Below are positions 1-5,133 of a DNA stretch of 5,999 bases, piece after piece. The stretch spans positions 1 to 5,999 of the forward strand of contig DAOWCW010000047.1 in the NCBI GenBank assembly GCA_030639395.1. The letters are read 5' to 3'. Below the pieces are notes generated by a model. It saw only the letters and a list, made by a program, of their open reading frames with translations, did no database searches and was not told where the DNA came from. Every line of letters begins with the position of its first letter. Within the stretch, counting starts at the first letter, position 1. The DNA is from an archaeon. Its GTDB lineage: Archaea; Nanoarchaeota; Nanoarchaeia; Pacearchaeales; GW2011-AR1. Both the position numbers and the translations under genes were made by a program.

Positions 1-90
1 AATCTTAGAACGTCCCGCCTCACGATTCAAATACTCATAAACTTTCTTAGCATCATCAGACAAAAAAACACGAACATCTTTCCCGAACAT
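1..90 (-). CDS. Partial RelE-fold toxin-like protein (N-terminal 30 residues)
   Basis: Only the first 30 codons are in the window; the gene runs off the left edge. The visible protein starts MFGKDVRVFLSDDAKKVYEYLN and stays open to base 1. A short strand (VRVFLS) followed by an amphipathic helix (DDAKKVYEYLNREAG) is the start expected of an archaeal RelE/ParE-like toxin-fold protein, and I recall this opening from such proteins; that is family memory, not a search. The ATG directly abuts the TAA of the upstream winged-helix gene, and a GGAG Shine-Dalgarno site at 97-100 lies inside that gene's last codons, so the two are translationally coupled. The pairing of a small DNA-binding protein with a RelE-like protein resembles a toxin-antitoxin module. 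The toxin role is inference, since the catalytic part lies outside the window. Confidence 0.6.
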   Translation of the reverse strand, partial: MFGKDVRVFLSDDAKKVYEYLNREAGRSKI

Positions 91-360
91 TTAAATCTCC
101 ATCCCCTTAGAAATGGCTTTTCTTAATTTGGGATTTGTATTATGTATCCACGTAATCCCCTTAAGCCCAACAGCAATCTTATTGCTTCGATCCAAATATT
201 CCAAAATCAACATCAATGTATTATGGTTAACCTGCCTCGGCAAACCCCGCTTCAACTCCGCAACACTCATAACACTGCCAGGCATATCTTTCAAGGCCTC
301 CTCTACCATAATCACAGTATTCAAAGTCGGCCAGTGTAGCGGTTTTTTCTGCATTAACAT
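91..360 (-). CDS. Small winged-helix DNA-binding protein, antitoxin-like
   Basis: This 89-residue protein has the layout of a winged helix: helix 1 around residues 12-24, a second helix at 33-40 (VAELKRGLP), a recognition-type helix at 44-57 (VNHNTLMLILEYLD), then a basic beta-wing at 60-72 (NKIAVGLKGITWI). It matches a family I know as common in archaea beside RelE-like proteins, but the exact function is not established here. It is the first gene of a two-gene unit with the partial protein at 1-90 (zero gap, stop then ATG). The start at 360 is preferred over the in-frame ATG at 354, because a TATA core lies 23-30 nt upstream of 360, the same spacing as the other promoters in the window, implying a leaderless mRNA. 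A dyad flanking that TATA box suggests autoregulation. Antitoxin or repressor role: plausible but unproven. Confidence 0.75.
   Translation of the reverse strand: MLMQKKPLHWPTLNTVIMVEEALKDMPGSVMSVAELKRGLPRQVNHNTLMLILEYLDRSNKIAVGLKGITWIHNTNPKLRKAISKGMEI
97..100 (-). promoter_or_regulatory. Shine-Dalgarno site (GGAG) for the downstream toxin-like gene
   Basis: GGAG sits 6 nt before the ATG at 90, within the last codons of the winged-helix gene. It supports that ATG as a genuine internal operon start and couples the two genes. Confidence 0.6.
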
Positions 361-362
361 AT

Positions 363-402
363 TTGTAACATCCTGTTATATTTATATAAACAATAGTTAC
401 AA
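363..402. promoter_or_regulatory. Candidate operator: inverted repeat flanking the TATA box
   Basis: TTGTAAC at 363-369 is mirrored by GTTACAA at 396-402, perfect 7-bp arms separated by 26 bp. The arms bracket the TATA core at 383-390 and the inner arm ends 3 bp from the start codon. A dimeric winged-helix protein made by this same operon could bind here and block TBP or polymerase. The repeat is read directly; the operator role is inference. Confidence 0.45.
383..390 (-). promoter_or_regulatory. TATA box of the winged-helix/toxin-like operon
   Basis: On the minus strand the box reads TTTATATA and lies 23-30 nt before the ATG at 360, so initiation would fall at or next to the start codon (leaderless). 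A second TATA-like stretch, CTTATATA preceded by GAAAAA, lies at 404-411 and would give a leader of about 20 nt; it overlaps the 3' flank of the Bro-N remnant. Either could be used. Confidence 0.6.
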
Positions 403-416
403 GTATATAAGTTTTT

Positions 417-806
417 CTATGATTCAAGATTTATCGCCTTCATCCTTTCCTGTGCCAACTCTGGATTTTCAATCTCGGCAATTCTTTCGCTTCCAGCTTT
501 TGCTAACCATAACTTAAATGGCTCAGCTTTTTTGGAGGGATTGATTGGATTATTCTGAAGATACCTTGCTTATTGGAGCAATTAATTGTTTGAACCCCCC
601 TTTTTGTTTGAACTGGAAGGGGGTGGCAATTTGACCCACCCTTCAGATAGTTGATCATCTCTACGACGCATATCTTTAAGATATCTTCTTGGGTCTCTTG
701 AATTTGTAAGAATTTCAATTATATCAACAATCGAAAACCACCATTCATCTTCATGCCAAACTCTTCTAATTCTCTTACCTCCAAAAACAATCATTTTATC
801 TTTCAT
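417..806 (-). pseudogene. Bro-N (phage antirepressor-like) gene remnant with two frameshifts
   Basis: The first frame, from ATG 806, gives MKDKMIVFGGKRIRRVWHED and continues WWFSIVDIIEILTNSRDPRRY, the typical opening of the Bro-N fold. After EGWV the homology moves to a second frame (PLPVQTKRGVQTINCSNKQG, then IFRIIQSIP), and from about base 525 it returns to the first frame (KKAEPFKLWLAKAGSERIAE, then IENPELAQERMKA) to a TAG at 417-419. The first shift equals one extra base near 619-640, best placed in the C run at 619-623. The second equals one missing base in the A run at about 527-532. The joined product would be about 130 residues. Members I know continue well past QERMKA, so the C-terminal half is also gone. 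No Shine-Dalgarno site precedes ATG 806; an upstream in-frame TTG at 821 is possible. Bro-N proteins are phage/virus-associated DNA-binding proteins, so this may be a relic of a mobile element. Confidence 0.82.
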
Positions 807-829
807 GGCTAACCAAGCCAAAAAGACTT

Positions 830-1573
830 TTATTCTTTCCCGCCAAAATAAATCCTCTCCACCATCTCATCCAACCCAATCAAATCCTCTTCCATCTTCC
901 GCGCAGGTTCCAATATCTTCTCTTCAGGTGTTCTCTCAAGTCGAAACGATAAATAACTATCAAGCGCTATCAAGGAAAAAGGCAGTATCCCCGCTCCAAA
1001 ACACCCACCCAAAAACCTACCAAATCCATCATCAACAGAAGCACTAGCTAGATACCCAGCCAAACCACCAGCAGGAATAGACCCAAAAAGAACCAACCCT
1101 TTAACATCATTCAACTTATCATAAAACTTCTTCTCAGAAGCCAACCTGTCTTTACTTAACAAAACACTCTTTCTCCCAAAATATCCTCCAACATCCAAAA
1201 CCCCAGCTAACATATCAACAGCCTCTCCACTCTCCCCAACCAACAAATCCTTCCTCTGAAAAACATAATTCTTAGTCCTGACCACCTCCTTAGCTTCCCG
1301 ACAAACCTCCTCAACCCTATCCAAAATAGGAGCCCCAACATCAAAAAAACTCGTCCTCCCATTCACAGCATCCCGCACAACCCCATTCTCCAAAACATAC
1401 TTATCAATCACATCCTTACGATAAATATCCTTAACACCCTCAAGCTCAACATCTATCCTATCTTGGAAATTTTTTGGGATATCAAAAGTTTTATCATCCG
1501 CAACTACACTACCAGAGGCAACTTTTACACTAGAATAAATCCTATTTAATTCATCAAATAAATTGTTACTCAT
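830..1573 (-). CDS. Uncharacterised membrane protein with C-terminal transmembrane hairpin
   Basis: I do not recognise this 247-residue protein. Residues 1-155 are hydrophilic, charged and probably mostly helical (for example DRVEEVCREAKEVVRTKNYV at 85-104). Two hydrophobic segments follow, about 157-179 (VKGLVLFGSIPAGGLAGYLA) and about 186-209 (FLGGCFGAGILPFSLIAL), both Gly-rich and separated by a short DDGFGR turn, so they probably form a hairpin. The tail (210-247) is charged and helical. It is the last gene of the four-gene EF-hand operon: its ATG overlaps the preceding stop in ATGAGTAA, with a strong Shine-Dalgarno site 6 nt upstream, so it is probably made in step with the 213-residue protein and may be its partner. 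It ends 23 nt before the Bro-N remnant. The coding strand is very C-poor, mirroring the local strand skew. Confidence 0.8.
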   Translation of the reverse strand: MSNNLFDELNRIYSSVKVASGSVVADDKTFDIPKNFQDRIDVELEGVKDIYRKDVIDKYVLENGVVRDAVNGRTSFFDVGAPILDRVEEVCREAKEVVRTKNYVFQRKDLLVGESGEAVDMLAGVLDVGGYFGRKSVLLSKDRLASEKKFYDKLNDVKGLVLFGSIPAGGLAGYLASASVDDGFGRFLGGCFGAGILPFSLIALDSYLSFRLERTPEEKILEPARKMEEDLIGLDEMVERIYFGGKE

Positions 1574-2207
1574 TTTCTTCCTCCGAAATTATTTTTTCCA
1601 AAATCTCTTTTCTTTGTCTCCGATAAGTAAAAGGAGCGTTGATTAATCCACTCAAACCCCAAACAACACCAACACTTCCAAGAACAAGAGAAGTCAACTC
1701 TTCACTCCTAAAATTGCTTTCTTTGATACCCTTAGCCTCAACATAAGAATCAATAAATTTTTTATCCACCTTATATTGGGTCTCTATTTTTGAAAATAAT
1801 TTCCCAAACTCCTCATGAATTTTTTCATCCCTTTCCTTCAAGTCACTTAATTTTACATAAATTGGATTCAAAACTTTATCCTCACTCCCAGAGGGGATTT
1901 TTCGAGTCTTCAACTTTCCTTCCACATCATAAGATTGGACTCCAATGGGATTATGGGTGGTCTCAAGAATCCTTTTCAGTTCATGGGATCTTGAATATTC
2001 ATGGCTCAAATTTTGAGAAACGTAGTTATGCCTTTCAAGAGAATTTTGAAGTGCCAGTCCCCCATAAAGTGTAGCCGCAAAAGAAGCAGCAGCAATAACC
2101 CCGTTCCAACCCAACTCTCTCCAAAACTTTTTTTTATATTTTTCAAGCTCTCTCGTTTGCCCCGAATTCAACTCAACATCACGTCCCTTATATTTAATAC
2201 TCGCCAT
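1566..2207 (-). CDS. Uncharacterised protein with two transmembrane segments and a long loop
   Basis: I do not recognise this 213-residue protein. It has a basic N-terminal helix (LEKYKKKFWRE, 21-31), a first membrane segment at about 33-54 (GVIAAASFAATLYGGLAL), a hydrophilic, mostly helical region of about 115 residues, a second membrane segment at about 170-190 (LTSLVLGSVGVVWGLSGLIN), and a basic, then acidic tail (YRRQRKEILEKIISEEENE). Positive charges beside both segments on the terminal sides favour both ends inside and the central region outside the cell, in coiled-coil-like form (LKERDEKIHEEFGKLFSKIE, 123-142). It starts 1 nt after the TAA of the EF-hand gene and overlaps the next gene by 8 nt, so it belongs to the same operon. 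A role as scaffold or partner of the EF-hand proteins is inference from position only. Confidence 0.8.
   Translation of the reverse strand: MASIKYKGRDVELNSGQTRELEKYKKKFWRELGWNGVIAAASFAATLYGGLALQNSLERHNYVSQNLSHEYSRSHELKRILETTHNPIGVQSYDVEGKLKTRKIPSGSEDKVLNPIYVKLSDLKERDEKIHEEFGKLFSKIETQYKVDKKFIDSYVEAKGIKESNFRSEELTSLVLGSVGVVWGLSGLINAPFTYRRQRKEILEKIISEEENE
1580..1584 (-). promoter_or_regulatory. Strong Shine-Dalgarno site (GGAGG)
   Basis: GGAGG lies 6 nt before the ATG at 1573, inside the end of the preceding reading frame. It fixes that start and is the clearest ribosome binding site in the window, as expected for an internal operon gene. Confidence 0.75.
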
Positions 2208-2208
2208 G

Positions 2209-2724
2209 TTACTTCCAAGGATAATTCCCTTCCCCCAAATTTAATCCACTATTTAGACGCCCATAAAAATTATAACCCTTCGGAACCCCTTCTTTCATCC
2301 CTCTAAACTCCTCCCGACTCAAAACCCCATCCCCATCAGAATCCAAAACACCAAATACTTTCTCCAAAACCCTAGCCCTATAATCTTCCTGCCTAACAAC
2401 CCTCTCTTGCTGAATCCCATCCCATCTACTGAAATTAAAAGTATTGTATCGCGCCGATGTTCCTACATGCACCGCTCCCCCTACCAGTATTCCCATTGCT
2501 GCTCCAAATCCTACAATGCCTCCCACAAATAAAGAACACGTAGCCACACCTACATAAGCCCAATCCTTAATCGTCTTTGGATTTTTACTATACTCTGGAT
2601 TAATATCCCTAAGCATCTTATATCCCTTCCCGGTCATCGACAAAAACGGAACCAAGTTAATACCAAGCCTCTTCACTTCATCCATCACTTTACTCTCCAT
2701 GTTTTTATTCTTCTCAGTTACCAC
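2209..2724 (-). CDS. Membrane protein with one EF-hand (171 residues), paralogue of the next gene upstream
   Basis: A long hydrophobic stretch at about 55-88 (one long or two short membrane segments, Gly/Ala-rich) is followed by a C-terminal domain with one canonical EF-hand loop, DSDGDGVLSREE at 128-139. Asp sits at loop positions 1, 3 and 5, Gly at 6, a hydrophobic residue at 8 and Glu at 12, so calcium binding is well supported. The preceding helix (ARVLEKVFGVL) and the tail LNLGEGNYPWK match those of the 120-residue neighbour, so the two are paralogues. The start is GTG: GAGGT at 2729-2733 is well spaced for it, and MVTEKNK matches the neighbour's MVTEKEN, so the later ATG at 2700 is less likely. 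Residues 8-54 have no counterpart in the shorter paralogue. The gene begins 2 nt after that neighbour's stop and ends 1 nt before the next gene. Function beyond calcium binding is unknown. Confidence 0.85.
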   Translation of the reverse strand: MVTEKNKNMESKVMDEVKRLGINLVPFLSMTGKGYKMLRDINPEYSKNPKTIKDWAYVGVATCSLFVGGIVGFGAAMGILVGGAVHVGTSARYNTFNFSRWDGIQQERVVRQEDYRARVLEKVFGVLDSDGDGVLSREEFRGMKEGVPKGYNFYGRLNSGLNLGEGNYPWK

Positions 2725-2726
2725 TA

Positions 2727-3089
2727 TTACCTCGAAGGATAATCTCCTTCCCCTAAATTTAACTTCTGATTTAAGTGCCTATAGGGAGAATGTCCATAAT
2801 CCCAATTTGAAAAGCCCTCCATCATTCCCACATTCAACTCTCTTCTAGATAGATATCCATCCCCATCGGAGTCCCATATGTCAAATGCTTTATCCAAAAC
2901 TCTGGCTTCTCGGCCTTTTTTTATGGTGATTATCTCTTGCTCAAGCCCTTTCCACTTGCTTATATTGAAAGATCCTATAGTCATTGATAATCCCGCATAT
3001 ATTGATAATCCACTCATTGCTATAATAGAGAATAGAAGACATCCAACCAAGTATGGATGCTTGTCCCTGTTTTCCTTTTCAGTTACCAT
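2727..3089 (-). CDS. Single-pass membrane protein with one EF-hand (120 residues)
   Basis: A short charged N-terminus (MVTEKENRDKHP) leads into one membrane segment at about 13-36 (LVGCLLFSIIAMSGLSIYAG). A linker (FNISKWKGLEQE) and a helix (ARVLDKAFDI) follow, then a canonical EF-hand loop at 73-84, DSDGDGYLSRRE, with acidic ligands at positions 1, 3, 5 and 12. The protein ends LNLGEGDYPSR, nearly the same tail as the 171-residue paralogue. A lone EF-hand usually works as a pair, so dimerisation or pairing with the paralogue is plausible. Which side of the membrane the EF-hand faces is uncertain. The start is ATG 3089: an open frame extends to a TTG at 3113, but that would overlap the promoter and lose the match to the paralogue's start. 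It is the first gene of the four-gene operon, divergent from the TrmB-type regulator 63 bp away. Confidence 0.85.
   Translation of the reverse strand: MVTEKENRDKHPYLVGCLLFSIIAMSGLSIYAGLSMTIGSFNISKWKGLEQEIITIKKGREARVLDKAFDIWDSDGDGYLSRRELNVGMMEGFSNWDYGHSPYRHLNQKLNLGEGDYPSR
2729..2733 (-). promoter_or_regulatory. Shine-Dalgarno site (GAGGT) deciding a GTG start
   Basis: GAGGT ends 4 nt before the GTG at 2724 and overlaps the last codons of the preceding gene. Together with the paralogue's matching N-terminus it favours GTG over the ATG eight codons later. Confidence 0.6.
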
Positions 3090-3117
3090 TCTAATATAAC
3101 AACAAACAATCAAAACC

Positions 3118-3125
3118 TATATAAA
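3118..3125. promoter_or_regulatory. Shared TATA box for the divergent EF-hand operon and TrmB gene
   Basis: The + strand reads TATATAAA after CAAAACC, a BRE-like A-rich run, 28-35 nt before ATG 3153. The minus strand over the same bases (3117-3125) reads TTTATATAG, 29-36 nt before ATG 3089. No other good TATA box lies in the 63-bp gap, so one symmetric element may serve both directions with leaders of about 6 nt. The A-rich upstream flank suggests the + direction is the better promoter. Confidence 0.6.
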
Positions 3126-3152
3126 CACTCCCTCCCCCGCACAGGGTATACA

Positions 3153-3887
3153 ATGAACCCAAAAACCCTAACCCAACTAGGCCTGACAGATGGCGAAGCA
3201 AAAGTCTACCTAGCCCTATCAGAACTCGGCTCATCAACAGTCGGCCCCATAGTAAAAAAATCAAACGTCGCCTACTCAAACATCTACGACATTCTAACCC
3301 GCCTCACAAAAAAAGGCATCATCTCATACATAATAAAAAACAAAACAAAACACTTCCAAGCCGCCTCCCCATCAAACCTAACAACATACCTAGAGAAAAA
3401 AGAAAAAGAAATACAAATCCAAAAACAAACACTCAAAGAAATAATCCCAAGCCTAGAAAAACTCCAAGAAATAAAACCCCAGCAAGAAGCCGAAATATTC
3501 CTAGGAAAAAAAGGGCTAAGAACCGCCTACGAAAAATTACTAAAAAACAAAACAAAAAAAGACGAAGCATTATTCTTCTACATCCACAAAAAAGAATTCG
3601 ACGAAGAATCAAATCTATTCTATAACAGCATTTCAGACCTAGGAAAAAAAATGAAACCCAAAGGCATCTGCAACGAAGATTACAAAAATTCTTGGTTCAG
3701 TAAAAAGGCAAAATATCTAAACATGAAATTCACAAACATCCCAATCCCAGGCAACATAGACATAATCGGAAACAAAGTCCTAATCGTCTCATGGCACCAC
3801 ACAATCTTCTCAGTCCTAATCCACTCAAAGCACCTAGCAGACGACCTCCGAACCTACTTCAACCAAATCTGGAAAACTATAGATTAA
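3153..3887 (+). CDS. TrmB-family transcriptional regulator
   Basis: This 244-residue protein opens with a TrmB-type winged helix at about 1-70: LTDGEAKVYLAL (11-22), the recognition-helix region VKKSNVAYSNIYDILTRL (34-51), then KKGIISYI and a wing ending KTKHFQAASP. A charged coiled-coil helix spans about 76-108 (EKKEKEIQIQKQTLKEII), the usual TrmB dimerisation element. The C-terminal part (113-244) resembles the regulatory half of short TrmB-like proteins (AEIFLGKKGLRTAYEKLL; later GNIDIIGNKVLIVSW). Classic TrmB proteins bind sugars through a longer sensor domain, so the ligand here is unknown. It is the only + strand gene. The start is ATG 3153, at the beginning of the homology; upstream in-frame codons lie in the promoter. 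It diverges from the EF-hand operon and probably controls it, itself, or both. The coding strand is strongly A/C-rich and G-poor, as the surrounding strand is. Confidence 0.88.
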   Translation: MNPKTLTQLGLTDGEAKVYLALSELGSSTVGPIVKKSNVAYSNIYDILTRLTKKGIISYIIKNKTKHFQAASPSNLTTYLEKKEKEIQIQKQTLKEIIPSLEKLQEIKPQQEAEIFLGKKGLRTAYEKLLKNKTKKDEALFFYIHKKEFDEESNLFYNSISDLGKKMKPKGICNEDYKNSWFSKKAKYLNMKFTNIPIPGNIDIIGNKVLIVSWHHTIFSVLIHSKHLADDLRTYFNQIWKTID

Positions 3888-3921
3888 ATTCCTAAGCCAA
3901 AAATTGCTTCGCTTCCAAATA

Positions 3922-4629
3922 CTATCCCGAAATAACAGTCCCACCAAACCTCTTTCTTTCGGGACCAGCAGGACCATCCTTCGAGGACAAAACCCTATCA
4001 ACATCCCCAAGCGACCCAACAATATAACTAACAACCTTATATTTAGCAATCTCCCGAGTCGCAATCAAATCTAAAACAAAATGCTGCCCCGCCTCAAACT
4101 TCACCTTCCTGACAATCTTCAAAAAATCCCTCCACGAAATCTTCGAAATAAACTTAGCCTTCTTATTCTTTTTAGGATCCGCAGAATACAATCCCTTCAC
4201 ATTAGTCAAATTAATAAAATCACATCCCAAAAATCGCGCAATTTTAGCAGCCGTTCCATCACTCGTATTCTTATTCCGCCATCTCAACGCCCCACAAAAT
4301 ACAACCCGATTCTTTCTAAGCAAATTCTCAACCCTCTTCATATTCATAGGAATCTCTTCATTCGCCTCCTTCCCAAAAAACCTCGCCATAAACCCAGCAT
4401 GCAATCTTGTCACAGCAATCCCCTCCATAGACTGAGCCTTAGTTCTCTTACCTAATTTTTTCAAAGCCAACATATACCTCCGAGCCGTTCGACCTCCGCC
4501 ACAAACAACAACAAGTTTCTTATCCCTATGCTTATCTAGTAATTTCTTAAAATCCAACAAAAACCTATCATCCACATCATCAGGTACAATCCTCGAACCA
4601 CCAAGTGAAATCACCCAAACATCTTTCAT
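3922..4629 (-). CDS. pyrH: UMP kinase (archaeal type)
   Basis: This amino-acid-kinase-fold enzyme phosphorylates UMP to UDP with ATP, a cytoplasmic step of pyrimidine nucleotide synthesis. Visible motifs in order: SLGGS at 8-12 (phosphate-binding loop after the first strand), VVCGGG at 41-46, TSDGTAAKIARFLGCD at 122-137, LTNVKGLYSADPK at 141-153 (the family's nucleotide-site signature), and GQHFVLDLIA at 181-190. At 235 residues it is slightly longer than the roughly 225-residue archaeal PyrH, with a basic C-terminal extension (GPERKRFGGTVISG). The start is ATG 4629, with a TATA box 22-29 nt upstream and so a leaderless message. Its 3' end converges on the TrmB gene across 34 bp with no clear terminator hairpin. 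It looks like a housekeeping gene, transcribed alone. Confidence 0.93.
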   Translation of the reverse strand: MKDVWVISLGGSRIVPDDVDDRFLLDFKKLLDKHRDKKLVVVCGGGRTARRYMLALKKLGKRTKAQSMEGIAVTRLHAGFMARFFGKEANEEIPMNMKRVENLLRKNRVVFCGALRWRNKNTSDGTAAKIARFLGCDFINLTNVKGLYSADPKKNKKAKFISKISWRDFLKIVRKVKFEAGQHFVLDLIATREIAKYKVVSYIVGSLGDVDRVLSSKDGPAGPERKRFGGTVISG

Positions 4630-4650
4630 AAAAGAACAAGTTCAAATGAT

Positions 4651-4658
4651 TATTTAAA
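4651..4658 (-). promoter_or_regulatory. TATA box of pyrH
   Basis: On the minus strand the box reads TTTAAATA and lies 22-29 nt before ATG 4629, placing initiation at the start codon (leaderless). The spacing is identical to that of the two repeat-borne promoters to the right. Confidence 0.6.
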
Positions 4659-4671
4659 ATTATCACTATCC

Positions 4672-4692
4672 AACCAGGGGTGTGTGGGAGTT
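4672..4692 (-). repeat. Degenerate copy of the promoter-module upstream element
   Basis: The + strand AACCA-GGGGT-GTGT-GGGAGTT resembles AACCA-ATAGT-AGTGC-GGGAGTT at 5113-5134. Both begin exactly 43 nt upstream of their start codons (4629 and 5070). The outer parts match, the middle does not. It lies between the pyrH promoter and the end of the Cys-rich gene. It may be a regulator site shared with the repeat modules, or chance; the match is short. Confidence 0.35.
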
Positions 4693-4698
4693 TCACTA

Positions 4699-5070
4699 TT
4701 ATCCACTAACACAATTACCATCAACTATTTCTGAAATTGGGTCTGGGCAACAAAAATCTGTCCCCGTAACAGGAAACCAATCATTTACACATGTTCCATG
4801 ACTAGATTGCTTGAACACCAAAGGGCTAGATCCTTCTTTCTGTATCAATGCCTGACATGTTGTCAAGCCCCTTTGATAACAATCTATTAATTCAAAATAA
4901 TCAATACCAAGTTCAGCATACATTTTTAATGAATCAGCATATTCCAATGCGAGGTCTACATGGTCATTTATCGAAACTGAATTCCGATATGAATTAAAAA
5001 GTAAGAGTGTAGATATTGAAAGAACCGTTATGACAATCCAAACCCAGGCAGGAAGCTGTTGCTTCTTCAT
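4699..5070 (-). CDS. Membrane-anchored Cys-rich small protein
   Basis: I do not recognise this 123-residue protein. A short basic N-terminus (MKKQQLPA) precedes one hydrophobic segment at about 9-26 (WVWIVITVLSISTLLLF), best read as a signal anchor. The rest is hydrophilic, with a helical part (39-66, VDLALEYADSLKMYAELG) and a C-terminal part with most of the six cysteines: C64, C72, C94, C107, C108 and C120 (DFCCPDP; DGNCVSG). An even cysteine count on the presumed outer face suggests disulfides. The ATG at 5070 is chosen over the in-frame start at 5118 because the latter lies within the repeated promoter module, whose TATA box is 22-29 nt upstream of 5070; the second module has its ATG at the same point. 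Strand skew is weaker than in pyrH, hinting at a different history. It appears monocistronic. Confidence 0.7.
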   Translation of the reverse strand: MKKQQLPAWVWIVITVLSISTLLLFNSYRNSVSINDHVDLALEYADSLKMYAELGIDYFELIDCYQRGLTTCQALIQKEGSSPLVFKQSSHGTCVNDWFPVTGTDFCCPDPISEIVDGNCVSG

Positions 5071-5133
5071 GCAATAACCATTCAAATCTACTATAAAAAT
5101 GTTTAGAAACCTAACCAATAGTAGTGCGGGAGT
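5070..5133 (-). repeat. Promoter module repeat, copy A
   Basis: These 64 bp align without gaps to 5842-5905, with 53 identities by eye. The best-conserved part is 21 identical bases at 5091-5111, holding the TATA box and GTTTCTAAACAT (minus strand). A second conserved part is the CGCACTACTAT element at 5118-5128. It runs from the last base of the upstream gene's coding zone to the first base of ATG 5070, so the module is a complete promoter. Confidence 0.8.
5092..5099 (-). promoter_or_regulatory. TATA box of the Cys-rich protein gene
   Basis: On the minus strand the box reads TTTTTATA, 22-29 nt before ATG 5070, within repeat copy A. The predicted message is leaderless. Confidence 0.6.

Noticed and set aside
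113..517. + strand open frame across the winged-helix gene and Bro-N remnant
   Set aside because: It is antisense to two regions with recognisable minus-strand homology and has no promoter of its own.
503..718. 71-codon minus frame as an independent gene
   Set aside because: Its middle part is the Bro-N homology in the shifted frame; it is a segment of the pseudogene, not a separate protein.
805..1047. + strand open frame rich in Ser, Pro and Gln
   Set aside because: It is a shadow of the 247-residue gene; stop-poor because the strand is A/C-rich.
3090..3113. N-terminal extension of the 120-residue EF-hand protein from a TTG
   Set aside because: It would read through the region next to the TATA box and break the alignment with the paralogue, which starts MVTEK.
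3057..3152. N-terminal extension of the TrmB protein
   Set aside because: These in-frame codons overlap the divergent gene and the promoter; homology starts at ATG 3153.
3888..3921. Terminator hairpin between the convergent TrmB and pyrH genes
   Set aside because: Only a 4-bp AAGC/GCTT stem is visible with no clear U-tract; too weak to call.
4081..4455. Long + strand open frame antisense to pyrH
   Set aside because: It lies wholly within the well-supported UMP kinase gene; its Leu/Pro/Ser/Arg-rich product is what the C-rich antisense strand gives by chance.
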